NCBI GenBank assembly: GCA_015059305.1
Contig: SVAQ01000004.1
Coordinates: forward strand, 1-64,000
Source of the DNA: Bacillota bacterium
GTDB taxonomy: Bacteria > Bacillota_I > Bacilli_A > RF39 > UBA660
DNA length: 64,000 nucleotides
Reading direction: 5' to 3'
Shown: positions 42,149-50,915 of the stretch, in pieces
How the letters are laid out: every line of letters starts with the position of its first letter
Numbering within the stretch: the first letter of the stretch is position 1
Notes under the pieces: model-generated
What the model was told of the DNA's origin: nothing
The model's input: only the letters and a program-made list of their open reading frames with translations
Databases searched by the model: none
Translations under genes and position numbers: made by a program

Positions 42149-42988
42149 TTAATGAGAAAAATAGTCGTATGTTCCTTGCATCCCATCGTATTTGCTGCCA
42201 ATATTATTGTTAAAAACAAAGACGTCTCCTAGTCCAACCCCTAACGTGTAATCTTGAGATGTTGCTAGTGACACATCTTGGACTGCATGTTGGTAACTAG
42301 TGAAAAGGCCGGCAGGCAATGAAGTAATATCCATACTAGAATCAATTGTACATTCTAGATATGAAACATTAGAATTTAACAAATTCATAGAAATTCCAAA
42401 TCCATTAGAAAAGTTTTTAATATTTGTTCCATTAAAATTATATTGTACAAAATCGGTTACGCCATTTAGGACGTAAACTTGTTTACCTTGTTGAGTACCA
42501 TTTATCTTTTTCATCGCAGAAAATCTTACTCCAATAACATCGAACGATCTTACAGCTGGCATAATTTTCCATAAAGCTGTGTATGTAAAATACGCATTTT
42601 CACTGCCAACTCTTACTAAAGCTAATTCAGTATACTTGTAAGCAGTTTCTATAACTGTTGCTCTTGTTTTAGGAGTTTCTTGCACGTTATTATATTCTGC
42701 TTCTGTTAAAAGTGTTTCTGTTACTTCACCGGTAACTTGGTTGTATTCTGTTTTAATATATTTGCGTGTTTTTTGAACGTCACTAAAATCTAAATTCATT
42801 GCCATAATTCGATCATATTGATCTTGGTCTAAAACTGATATATATTTTTCAGAATAAATTTTACGTAAATTATTGTAATTCTCTTCAGATATAGTAACAC
42901 CATTATTATTTATATATTCTAGTGCAAAGGTTTTTCTTGGATATATTAAAAGAATAGACAACCCGATTAATAAAATATACTTTTTCAT
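42149..42988 (-). CDS. Secreted protein of unknown function
   Basis: 279 residues with an N-terminal signal peptide (KYILLIGLSILLIYPRKTFA, cleavage near residue 23) and no C-terminal anchor. The exported part has a charged stretch, a threonine-rich linker, and a beta-rich C-terminal ~160 residues (FTYTALWKIMPAVRSFDVIGVRFSA; VGLGDVFVFNN). Only one Cys lies outside the signal peptide, unlike the Tad locus proteins. The family is not recognised. The ~160 bp between it and the tRNA-Asn promoter is AT-rich with no other gene. Confidence 0.65.
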   Translation of the reverse strand: MKKYILLIGLSILLIYPRKTFALEYINNNGVTISEENYNNLRKIYSEKYISVLDQDQYDRIMAMNLDFSDVQKTRKYIKTEYNQVTGEVTETLLTEAEYNNVQETPKTRATVIETAYKYTELALVRVGSENAYFTYTALWKIMPAVRSFDVIGVRFSAMKKINGTQQGKQVYVLNGVTDFVQYNFNGTNIKNFSNGFGISMNLLNSNVSYLECTIDSSMDITSLPAGLFTSYQHAVQDVSLATSQDYTLGVGLGDVFVFNNNIGSKYDGMQGTYDYFSH

Positions 42989-43059
42989 ACCTGTCCTCCT
43001 TTCCAGAAAAAACTATATCGTATATTGTCAAATTTTAGCAATATCTTCTTCGTAGAGTG

Positions 43060-44130
43060 CTACTCTCCCGTTAAGAGAATTATATAGTTTTGCATGGTTT
43101 CAAGGACATTTTCCAAAGTTGAACAAACTCCAACTTGGCAATCCAATTCTTGATTTAAGTAATTATAACTATATTTTTCAAACAAAATACTTTTACCTGA
43201 ATTTTTATTATAAATATAAACTTCTAAAATATTTGAGTTAGTAAACAATGTTATATTTTGATTAATTGTGTCATTTAAACTATTAAAATTTAATTTTTTG
43301 GATACTGGGAAATAACTTATTACATATTCCGTTCCCTTCTTTATATATTTCTTCTTCCAATTATTACCTACTTGCTTAAATCCATCTGCTTTTAGATTTT
43401 TTATAATTTCTTTTTCATTTAACAATTTTAATTCGGAAATTTTAGAAAGTTTAATTTGATTATCTTCGTTAGAAATATCAACCGCGGTCAAATTTAATTC
43501 ATAATTATATTCCTTTTTATTTTTATCTGTGATTGTAATTATTAATTTCAAAAAATCTTTTTTTATTTTATTTTCTTCATCATACTTAATAAATGCATAA
43601 TCTAATTTATCTGTATGAAATATAACTTGATTTTTACTATAAATATCAACACTAACCATGTCAGTTTCTTTTATTTCATAATCCCAAATGTTAATTGGAC
43701 CAATATAAAGCATATTGGATTTATTGGTTTCTACAAGTACTCCACTTACTAAAGCTTTGATTTCTGAATCTTCATTTATAACTTTATATATTTTAGTAGA
43801 ATCATAATTATTAACAAAGAATAAACACAAGAAAATAATTAAAGGGATTGTTATTGCCGCATAAAGAGCTACTAACCTACGAAATATTTTTCTTAGTTGG
43901 CGACGTTTTCTTCTTTTGAAATTCAACTCACCAGCATGTAATTCGTCAAGTTCAATATCAAGTGCAGTACACAATTTACTTTGATATATTAAATCTGGAA
44001 AACTATTACCATTTTCCCATTTAGATATTGTTTTATCTGATGCACCAATTAGTTCAGCTAATTGCAATTGTGTTAACTTCTTATCTTTTCTTAATTTAGC
44101 AATAAATTTTCCAGTTTTCTCAAAATCCAT
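43060..44130 (-). CDS. Membrane-anchored XRE-family regulator with large exterior domain
   Basis: 356 residues. The XRE helix-turn-helix (~14-65) includes TQLQLAELIGASDKTISKWE. A very basic juxtamembrane stretch (FKRRKRRQLRKIFRR), one membrane helix (LYAAITIPLIIFLCLFFV) and a ~250-residue exterior domain follow. The exterior part is beta-rich with two Cys close together near the end (DCQVGVC). It probably senses an extracellular condition and changes transcription. Neither the ligand nor the targets are apparent. The next gene downstream encodes the secreted 42149 protein, a possible target. Confidence 0.82.
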   Translation of the reverse strand: MDFEKTGKFIAKLRKDKKLTQLQLAELIGASDKTISKWENGNSFPDLIYQSKLCTALDIELDELHAGELNFKRRKRRQLRKIFRRLVALYAAITIPLIIFLCLFFVNNYDSTKIYKVINEDSEIKALVSGVLVETNKSNMLYIGPINIWDYEIKETDMVSVDIYSKNQVIFHTDKLDYAFIKYDEENKIKKDFLKLIITITDKNKKEYNYELNLTAVDISNEDNQIKLSKISELKLLNEKEIIKNLKADGFKQVGNNWKKKYIKKGTEYVISYFPVSKKLNFNSLNDTINQNITLFTNSNILEVYIYNKNSGKSILFEKYSYNYLNQELDCQVGVCSTLENVLETMQNYIILLTGE

Positions 44131-44207
44131 ATTTACTCACAACGATAATTCTATCACTATTATAATAGATTTTTAAAAAAATTATCGAATTGTAAACAAA
44201 AAAGCTA

Positions 44208-44864
44208 TTACTTCACATTAAAAAATGACCAAATATTGCCATTTGGATTTTTTTGAAAAACTAATTTCTCCTTAGTAATCGGATGTAAAAAAGATAATTT
44301 ATAGGCAAAAAGCGCAATTGGTTTTCGATCTTGTTTTCCATATAACTGGTCACCATATAATGGATGGTTACGACTAGCAAATTGGACTCTAATCTGATGG
44401 AATCTTCCCGTTATTAAATCAATGTCAACCAATGATAAGTTATCCTTTTCACATATAACTTTATAATCTAGCACCGCACTCTTACCATTAGGTGTATTTA
44501 AAAGAACTTTTTTATTTTCTGTTTTTTCTATTTTGTCTTTTAAAGTTCCTACTTTATCTTTTAGATAACCATGAACAACCGCATAATAAGATTTTTGCAT
44601 TACCCCTTCAGTAATTTGTTTACTAAGTCTTGATGCCGCTTTTGAAGTCTTAGCAAAAACCATTACCCCACCAACTGGTCGATCAAGACGATGGACTAAT
44701 CCTAAATATACATTACCCGGTTTATTATATTTTTCCTTTAGGTATTCTTTTATTAAAGATAACATATCCGGATCATTAGTATTGTCTTTCTGAGATAATA
44801 CATTTGGTTTTTTTACTACAACAATTAAATGATTATCTTCGTATAATATTTCTAACTTATTCAT
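44208..44864 (-). CDS. RluA-family pseudouridine synthase
   Basis: RNA pseudouridine synthase of 218 residues. The catalytic Asp is in HRLDRPVGGVMVFAKTSKAA (~residue 62), followed by LNTPNGKSAVLDYKV and the GRFHQIRVQFA motif. There is no S4 RNA-binding domain, so it is the short RluA/RluC-type catalytic core; the rRNA site cannot be predicted. It overlaps the upstream methyltransferase by 8 nt, pairing two RNA-modification enzymes. Confidence 0.93.
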   Translation of the reverse strand: MNKLEILYEDNHLIVVVKKPNVLSQKDNTNDPDMLSLIKEYLKEKYNKPGNVYLGLVHRLDRPVGGVMVFAKTSKAASRLSKQITEGVMQKSYYAVVHGYLKDKVGTLKDKIEKTENKKVLLNTPNGKSAVLDYKVICEKDNLSLVDIDLITGRFHQIRVQFASRNHPLYGDQLYGKQDRKPIALFAYKLSFLHPITKEKLVFQKNPNGNIWSFFNVK

Positions 44865-45711
44865 GCGTAATCCAACCAGTTACTCCACACGGCAAATATA
44901 AATTACTTTCTTCAATTGGTAGCGCAATTTCATCTATTTTTACGTTGCTATTTTTGAAATGTGTTTTTAAAATATTTTCTAAAGTTAATAGTGATAAATT
45001 GGTAGAATATGTATTTACACATACGAATAAATAATCCTCATTTAATATTTGTTCACATAAAGATAATAATCGATCTAAATCCTTTTCAATTGACCAAATT
45101 TCTTTATTAGCCCCTCTACCATAACTTGGAGGATCCATAACAATACCATCGTATTTATTCCCACGACGTATTTCTCTTTCTACGAATTTAATTACATCAT
45201 CTACTAAAAAGCGAACTGGTTTATCTTGAAGACCTGAGGATACTACGTTCTCTTTAGCCCAGTCATTCATACCTTTGGAAGAGTCAACGTGTACAACACT
45301 AGCGCCAGCTGAAAGACAAGCAACTGTAGCACCACCAGTATAAGCAAATAAATTTAGAACCTTAATATCCTTCCTATTGCTGTTTTTGATTGCTTCAATC
45401 ATCCGCTCCCAGTTAACTGCTTGCTCAGGAAATAATCCAGTATGCTTAAAGCCCATTTGTTTAATATTAAAAGTTAAATTTTTATAATTTATCGTCCAGC
45501 GTTCAGGAACACTTTTAAGATTTTCCCAATGTCCACCACCAGTATTTGAACGATAATAAACAGCATCTGCTTCTTCATTTTTTATTTTATTATCATGCCA
45601 GATAATAACTGGATCTGGTCGTAATAAAGTAACGTTACCCCATCTTTCTAGTTTTTGGCCATTACTTGCCTTAATTAATTTATAATCATTTCCAAAATTA
45701 CTAACTAACAT
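44857..45711 (-). CDS. SAM-dependent RNA methyltransferase (RlmI/RlmK-like core)
   Basis: Class I methyltransferase of 284 residues. The SAM-binding motif is NLFAYTGGATVACLSAGA (~140-158), the acidic loop is VHVDSSKGMNDWAKEN, and the catalytic region DGIVMDPPSYGRG (~205) carries DPPSY as in rRNA base methyltransferases. The N-terminal ~110 residues (TGGGHWENLKSVPERW; FKHTGLFPEQAVNWE) are typical of the wider RlmI-like family without a PUA domain. Translational overlap with an RluA-type synthase supports an rRNA target. Confidence 0.88.
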   Translation of the reverse strand: MLVSNFGNDYKLIKASNGQKLERWGNVTLLRPDPVIIWHDNKIKNEEADAVYYRSNTGGGHWENLKSVPERWTINYKNLTFNIKQMGFKHTGLFPEQAVNWERMIEAIKNSNRKDIKVLNLFAYTGGATVACLSAGASVVHVDSSKGMNDWAKENVVSSGLQDKPVRFLVDDVIKFVEREIRRGNKYDGIVMDPPSYGRGANKEIWSIEKDLDRLLSLCEQILNEDYLFVCVNTYSTNLSLLTLENILKTHFKNSNVKIDEIALPIEESNLYLPCGVTGWITHE

Positions 45712-45755
45712 AATATCACCACCTAAATTATAAAATAAGAGCTAATAAAACGCAA

Positions 45756-46697
45756 TTATTTAGCCTCTGGTTCTAAAACTCTTTTTTTATTATTAGAATT
45801 TAATTTAATATGTGTATAACTATCTATTTCATTAGGATACCATTCAATTATAAAGTTTTCATTTTGAAACTCCATCCTTTGAAGAAGTCTGATGAAATTA
45901 TTTAATATTCTTTCAAGTATTTGATTACTTCTTTTTTCTCCAGTAGCTCCAATATATTTACGATAACGACCAAATAAAAAATCTGGAACCACAATTTCTT
46001 CAACATTCAATTGTTCCAATAAACTTAAAAATAAAGAAAAAGATAAAACAAAACTTGGTGATACATTTCGATATTTTGTAACCCCAGTATTAACCCTATT
46101 AACAATATTTTTATAACTATCATCAAATTCAATTATCCTATCACGACCAAATTGAACTGCAAACAAATGACACACATTATTTTCATCAAACGCGTATCTA
46201 ACAAGCGGCAAATTATAATATACCCCATCATATTCCATAAAAAAGGATAAAACGTATGGAGTTTCTAAACCTGGACATTCTAAAACACGATGAACACCAT
46301 ATTTTACTCCATCATTTTCGACAAGTATTTGCGGTTCATTAAATTCAGCAAATTGTTCATTTTCAAAAAAAGTAATTCTTTTATAAATATATGTTGTTAG
46401 GTCTTCAGAATCTGAAGAAGTCATATTAATTAATAAGTTATTAAAGAAAAAAGATAAATCATGATATGTTTCTAAATTATTATTTTTTAAATAAAATTTA
46501 TTTAAAGCTGCAACGTAATTATTTAAAGCTATTTCTAATTCTTTTAAATCTTTCACAATTATATTCGGCTTATAATATTGTTGTTCTTTTCTGGGTTCAA
46601 TAATAGCACTATTACCCATAAAAGCTATATTATACTTTCCCTTCTTTTTTAGTTCTATAAAAAAGAATTCTAAAATATTTTCAGGAACTTTAAACAT
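45756..46697 (-). CDS. Unknown protein, family A relative
   Basis: 313 residues, no known family, no signal or membrane helix. A core (~150-250: PLVRYAF...HLFAVQFG...VSPSFVLSFSLFLSLLEQLN) aligns in pattern with the 40726 protein. The N-terminus has a helix-rich part with FNNLLINMTSSDS. The C-terminus is basic (LNSNNKKRV). It lies 44 bp upstream of the RNA methyltransferase in the same direction and may share its transcript. Two relatives 5 kb apart suggest a lineage family with an as yet unknown housekeeping or accessory role. Confidence 0.6.
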   Translation of the reverse strand: MFKVPENILEFFFIELKKKGKYNIAFMGNSAIIEPRKEQQYYKPNIIVKDLKELEIALNNYVAALNKFYLKNNNLETYHDLSFFFNNLLINMTSSDSEDLTTYIYKRITFFENEQFAEFNEPQILVENDGVKYGVHRVLECPGLETPYVLSFFMEYDGVYYNLPLVRYAFDENNVCHLFAVQFGRDRIIEFDDSYKNIVNRVNTGVTKYRNVSPSFVLSFSLFLSLLEQLNVEEIVVPDFLFGRYRKYIGATGEKRSNQILERILNNFIRLLQRMEFQNENFIIEWYPNEIDSYTHIKLNSNNKKRVLEPEAK

Positions 46698-46812
46698 ATA
46701 TAATTCACCTCCAAAGCTTTGATATTATATCACGAATGAATATTTTTACTAGTTTTTTTCTATCTTTTAATATCGTTAATTGTTATAATTAGATTAAAGA
46801 AGGATTAGGTTT

Positions 46813-47982
46813 ATGAAAAAAATAATGATTATATTGATAATTTTTTTATCATCATGTAAAGCTAGTACGAAACCGAGTGTAAGCGTTGATCAATTGCAAG
46901 CCAAGGAAAATGAATTTGAATATGGAAGTTTAATCAAACTTGAAGAATTATTTAATAATAAAGATCTTATTTTTGTAGACACATATTTAGATACTTCATT
47001 TATTGGAGAAAAAACTGTATTTTTAGAATTTGAACATAATAATCAACTTTTTAAAGAAGAATACACCTATAATGTAATAGACACTACCGAACCATTAATT
47101 TGGTTATCAGGGTCTTACTCTATTACTGAAGGATTTGATGGAAACTTAGCAGAGCAAATTATTTGCGCTGACAATCACGATAGAAATCCTAATTGTTATA
47201 TTAAAGGTGATTATGATGTTAATACTCCTGGTAAATATAAACTTACATATATAGCGGAAGACGATTATGGTAATAAAGAATCAGTTGACTTTACACTATA
47301 TGTAAACAAAAAGTCTAATACTACCTCTAATAATGTAAGTACCAACCATACGAGAACTGATATAAATAATGTTATAAAAAAATATAAAACCGATGAGACA
47401 ATGATTGGAATTGACGTATCAAAATATCAAGGTGATATTGATTGGGCTAAAGTTAAAGCTGCTGGCGTTGAGTTTGCTATGATTCGCTTAGGAACACAGT
47501 GGTATTTTGGTGAAGAATATATTATTGATCCATATTATAAGAAAAATATTGAAGAAGCTCTAGCAAACGGAATTGAAGTTGGTATATATTTTTATTCTTA
47601 TGCAACAGATGCTAAAGAAGGAAAAAAACAAGCACAATATGTATTAGATAATATCAAAGGATATAATGTAAATTTCCCAATTGCTTTTGACTGGGAAAGC
47701 TACTCATCATGGAATTCTTTGGGAATTAGTTTATTTGACTTACAAAGTGCTTCCCACGCTTTTCAAGATGAAATAAAAAAAGCTGGATATAAGCCAGTGA
47801 TGTACGGAAGTAAAAATTACTTAAATGCATTTTGGCAACCAATTAAATACGATACTTGGCTTGCTCATTATACAATCAATCAAAGTGACTATGATAAAGA
47901 ATATATAATGTGGCAACTTTGCAACAATGGTTTAGTCGATGGCATTAATGGTGATGTTGATATTAATGTTTATTACAAATAA
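46813..47982 (+). CDS. Lipoprotein GH25 lysozyme (muramidase)
   Basis: Peptidoglycan muramidase of 389 residues. Signal peptide with lipobox LSSC (Cys15 as the lipid site), a beta-rich ~150-residue linker resembling an Ig-like/DUF5011 repeat (ITEGFDGNLAEQI...CADNHDRNPNC; NTPGKYKLTYIAEDDYGN) and a GH25 catalytic domain from ~197 to the end. Catalytic acidic residues lie in MIGIDVSKYQGDIDW and PIAFDWESY, and the final INGDVDINVYYK is typical of the family. It implies a peptidoglycan wall or activity on other bacteria. Lgt at 15101 would lipidate it. Confidence 0.9.
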   Translation: MKKIMIILIIFLSSCKASTKPSVSVDQLQAKENEFEYGSLIKLEELFNNKDLIFVDTYLDTSFIGEKTVFLEFEHNNQLFKEEYTYNVIDTTEPLIWLSGSYSITEGFDGNLAEQIICADNHDRNPNCYIKGDYDVNTPGKYKLTYIAEDDYGNKESVDFTLYVNKKSNTTSNNVSTNHTRTDINNVIKKYKTDETMIGIDVSKYQGDIDWAKVKAAGVEFAMIRLGTQWYFGEEYIIDPYYKKNIEEALANGIEVGIYFYSYATDAKEGKKQAQYVLDNIKGYNVNFPIAFDWESYSSWNSLGISLFDLQSASHAFQDEIKKAGYKPVMYGSKNYLNAFWQPIKYDTWLAHYTINQSDYDKEYIMWQLCNNGLVDGINGDVDINVYYK

Positions 47983-48006
47983 AAAACCGTAACAACCGGT
48001 TTTTTA
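47981..48006. terminator. Bidirectional terminator
   Basis: AAAAAACCG/CGGTTTTTT stem between the convergent lysozyme and phosphoesterase genes. Confidence 0.82.
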
Positions 48007-48014
48007 TTTTGCAA

Positions 48015-48851
48015 TTATCTTTTCTTTAAGGTTACATATATTAATTCAGGATTATTATTAACGCGAATAGGACATAAACTGTTGCCAATTCCCCTGCTTA
48101 TTACTAGATTAGTATTATTTTTTTTATGGACGCCAGATGTTAGTTTCGGGAAAAAGCCCTGATTCGGAGCTATCACAGGACCAATAAATGGGATTACAAT
48201 TTGTCCTCCATGAGCATGACCAGTGAAAACTAAATCAACATTATTTTCAACATATACCTCAAATAGTTCAGGACGATGTAAAAGTAAAATATCAAAATTA
48301 TCTTCAGTGCTATATTCTAATAGCCAAGAATTAATAATTTTTCTCATCTCTTCACTATTATTTTCTCCAGTATCAAATGAAGGATCTTGTAAACCAATTA
48401 AATTAATTGTCTCTGTATTTTTAGTTAATTGAATTTTTTCGTTTTCTAAAACTATAACACCAAGATTTTTTAATTTTTCTTTAAAAACTAAATATTCATC
48501 AATTCTAGATTCATGATTACCAGCAACATAATAAATAGGAATATTCTTTACATTTTTAATAAAATCCAGTGAAATTTCCATATTAGTTCTTCGTGAATCA
48601 ATAAAATCACCAGTAATCACAAGAATATCTGGCTTATTATTGCGTAAACTTTTTAAAATTTGTTTTTTTAGTTTACCATATTTTGTATTATGAAAATCAG
48701 AAATATGTGCAATTTTATATCCTTCAAAACTATTAGGAAGTTTTTTACTTTTAATATTATAATTACTCACTTCTAAAGTGGTAGTCTCAAAATATAGATA
48801 AATACATACTATTATCACTAATACCAATAAAATAATCATTACTTTTTTCAT
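48015..48851 (-). CDS. Membrane-anchored metallophosphoesterase (YkuE-like)
   Basis: Calcineurin-like two-metal phosphoesterase of 278 residues, with an N-terminal membrane helix (IILLVLVIIVCIYLYF). All metal motifs are intact: DxH in AHISDFHNTK (Asp52, His54), GDFID, GNHES, LLHRP and GHAHGG. It thus gives an active contrast to the eroded relative at 31520. The closest known type is the YkuE/LpxH-like membrane group; the substrate is unknown. Confidence 0.9.
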   Translation of the reverse strand: MKKVMIILLVLVIIVCIYLYFETTTLEVSNYNIKSKKLPNSFEGYKIAHISDFHNTKYGKLKKQILKSLRNNKPDILVITGDFIDSRRTNMEISLDFIKNVKNIPIYYVAGNHESRIDEYLVFKEKLKNLGVIVLENEKIQLTKNTETINLIGLQDPSFDTGENNSEEMRKIINSWLLEYSTEDNFDILLLHRPELFEVYVENNVDLVFTGHAHGGQIVIPFIGPVIAPNQGFFPKLTSGVHKKNNTNLVISRGIGNSLCPIRVNNNPELIYVTLKKR

Positions 48852-48921
48852 ACATACCTCTACTTTGTAGATAAATTATATCACAATTAGAATTATTATT
48901 ATCATATTTTTGGAGATAATA

Positions 48922-50406
48922 ATGTTAGTGATTATTATGGAATGTAAAAATAAAAGTATTTGGGCAAATATTAAACAAGAAAAAATTTGTCCTAAGTTAG
49001 ACAAAAATATTGATGTTGACGTATTGATTATTGGTGGTGGTATGACAGGACTTAGTACCGCTTATCATTTATTAGAAAATAATTTGAAAATTTGCTTAGT
49101 AGAAAAAAACGAAATTGCATCTGGAGTTTCAAGTCGCACCACCGGCAAACTCACTTACCTTCAAGAAAATATATATTCAAAAATTAAAACATACCTAGGT
49201 AAAGATAAAGCAAAATTATACTTAGAATCACAAATTGAGGCAATAAATCTTGTTAAAGATATTGTACAAAAAGAAAATATTGAATGTGATTTGCAGAAAG
49301 TAAGCTCTTATGTTTTTTCAAACGATAATATAGGTAAACTAAAAAAAGAAATGGATTTATTAAAAGATTTTAATGTACCAATAAATACTACTACAAAACT
49401 ACCTGATGAAACTAATGTTAGTCTTGCTTTTTATATAGCTGACTCCTATGTTTTTCACCCACTTAAATATCTGCATTCACTAAAAAATATTTGTTTAAAA
49501 AAAGGTGTTTCGATTTTTGAAAATACTAACATTATTTCAATTTATCAATTAAATGATTATTATGAATGTCATACAATAAATAATATTATTAAAGCAAAAT
49601 ACATTGTTTTAGCTGTTCATTATCCTTACTTTTTATTACCTTTCGGACTACCATTTAAATCAAAGATTGAAAAGTCATACATTAAAGCTTTTCAGGTAGA
49701 TAAAAATAATACGTTTAATGCTATAACCGTTTCTAAACCAACACTCTCAATCCGATATCATACTGAAGGAAAAAACAACTATAAAATAGTACTTAACGGT
49801 TCACATAATTCATGTATTAAATTTAATGAACAAGATAACTTTAAAAATTTATTAGGAAGCCAACAAAAAGATGAATGTTATATTTGGTCAAACAAAGATA
49901 TTATAACTAATGATGCTTTACCTTTCATTGGTAGTATCAATGATGAAAATACATTACTTATCGGTACTGGTTATAACACTTGGGGAATGACTAATGGTTC
50001 TTTAGCAGGTAAAATACTGGCAGATATAATTTGGAAAAAAACAAATAAATATCAAGAACTTTTTAACCCTTATCGAAAAATAAATTTAGGTAAATTAATC
50101 AATTTCCCTATTATTTTAGGCAGCACAACATGTTCAATGATAAAAACAAAAATACCTAAACAAAAAAATTGGTATCCAGATAATGTGAAATTTGAAAAAA
50201 GAAATGGTAAAAATGTCGCAATTTACATTGATGAAAATAAAAAAGAACATATCGTTTATAACTTATGTCCTCATTTAAAGTGTAGTCTTATATTTAATGG
50301 TGTTGAAAAAACTTGGGATTGTCCTTGTCATGGGTCAAGATTTGATATTGACGGCAATGTTATTGAAGGACCAAGTAATTACAACATTACATATAAACAA
50401 GATTAA
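48922..50406 (+). CDS. FAD-dependent oxidoreductase with C-terminal Rieske domain
   Basis: 494 residues. A DadA/GlpO-like FAD domain begins at ~25 with LIIGGGMTGLSTAYHLLEN, and the later cofactor segment is NTLLIGTGYNTWGMTNGSL. A Rieske [2Fe-2S] domain is at ~430-490 with CPHLKCS and CPCHGSRFD (C-x-H, C-x-x-H). The fusion occurs in Bacillota oxidoreductases (YhfW-like) of unclear substrate. ATG 48922 is chosen for GGAG six bases upstream; earlier in-frame codons lack a site. It is divergent from the phosphoesterase gene. Confidence 0.92.
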   Translation: MLVIIMECKNKSIWANIKQEKICPKLDKNIDVDVLIIGGGMTGLSTAYHLLENNLKICLVEKNEIASGVSSRTTGKLTYLQENIYSKIKTYLGKDKAKLYLESQIEAINLVKDIVQKENIECDLQKVSSYVFSNDNIGKLKKEMDLLKDFNVPINTTTKLPDETNVSLAFYIADSYVFHPLKYLHSLKNICLKKGVSIFENTNIISIYQLNDYYECHTINNIIKAKYIVLAVHYPYFLLPFGLPFKSKIEKSYIKAFQVDKNNTFNAITVSKPTLSIRYHTEGKNNYKIVLNGSHNSCIKFNEQDNFKNLLGSQQKDECYIWSNKDIITNDALPFIGSINDENTLLIGTGYNTWGMTNGSLAGKILADIIWKKTNKYQELFNPYRKINLGKLINFPIILGSTTCSMIKTKIPKQKNWYPDNVKFEKRNGKNVAIYIDENKKEHIVYNLCPHLKCSLIFNGVEKTWDCPCHGSRFDIDGNVIEGPSNYNITYKQD

Positions 50407-50452
50407 AATAATATAACTAGGTATTTAATACATCGACTAGGAAAACCATTCA

Positions 50453-50821
50453 TTATTCCTTTGGTAAATCAATTGAGTCAAAGCCACCTAAATCATAAAC
50501 TGTATACCCTAAATCCTCTAAAACTTTTTTGGCAACACTACTTCGTCCCCCACTTTTACAATACACTAAAATATGTTTATTTTTGTCTAAATCTATATTT
50601 TCATCAATTTCAACATGAGGAATATTTATTGCACCTACTAAATGCCCATCTTCATATTCAGCTTTTGTTCGCACATCGACAATAATATAATTATCTTCTT
50701 CAAGAATATCCTCTAAAATTGAATCATTTATTATTGAATTTGGCACAAGACTATTAGTTTTTTTATCACTACATCCACATACTAATAAAAGTAAGAATAA
50801 CATACTTAATAACTTTTTCAT
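50453..50821 (-). CDS. Rhodanese-like lipoprotein
   Basis: 122 residues, with a signal peptide and lipobox LVCGC (lipid Cys17), then one rhodanese domain. CDC25-like motifs are VDVRTKAEYEDGHLVGAINIP and the active-site loop VYCKSGGRSS. An exterior rhodanese may move sulfur or handle persulfides at the cell surface. The start is ATG 50821, next to AGGGAAGGTG, and not the upstream frame extension. It is convergent with the FAD-Rieske gene. Confidence 0.9.
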   Translation of the reverse strand: MKKLLSMLFLLLLVCGCSDKKTNSLVPNSIINDSILEDILEEDNYIIVDVRTKAEYEDGHLVGAINIPHVEIDENIDLDKNKHILVYCKSGGRSSVAKKVLEDLGYTVYDLGGFDSIDLPKE

Positions 50822-50883
50822 TTTTACACCTTCCCTAAACTTTACCTTCATTCATTATTAATTTTATCATAAATATAAAGTAA

Positions 50884-50915
50884 ATAAAAACGAAACTAAA
50901 ATTAGTTTCGTTTTT
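50884..50915. terminator. Terminator after the LigD-like gene
   Basis: AAAAACGAAACTAA/TTAGTTTCGTTTTT long stem with A and T runs on both sides, directly after the stop codon. Confidence 0.85.
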
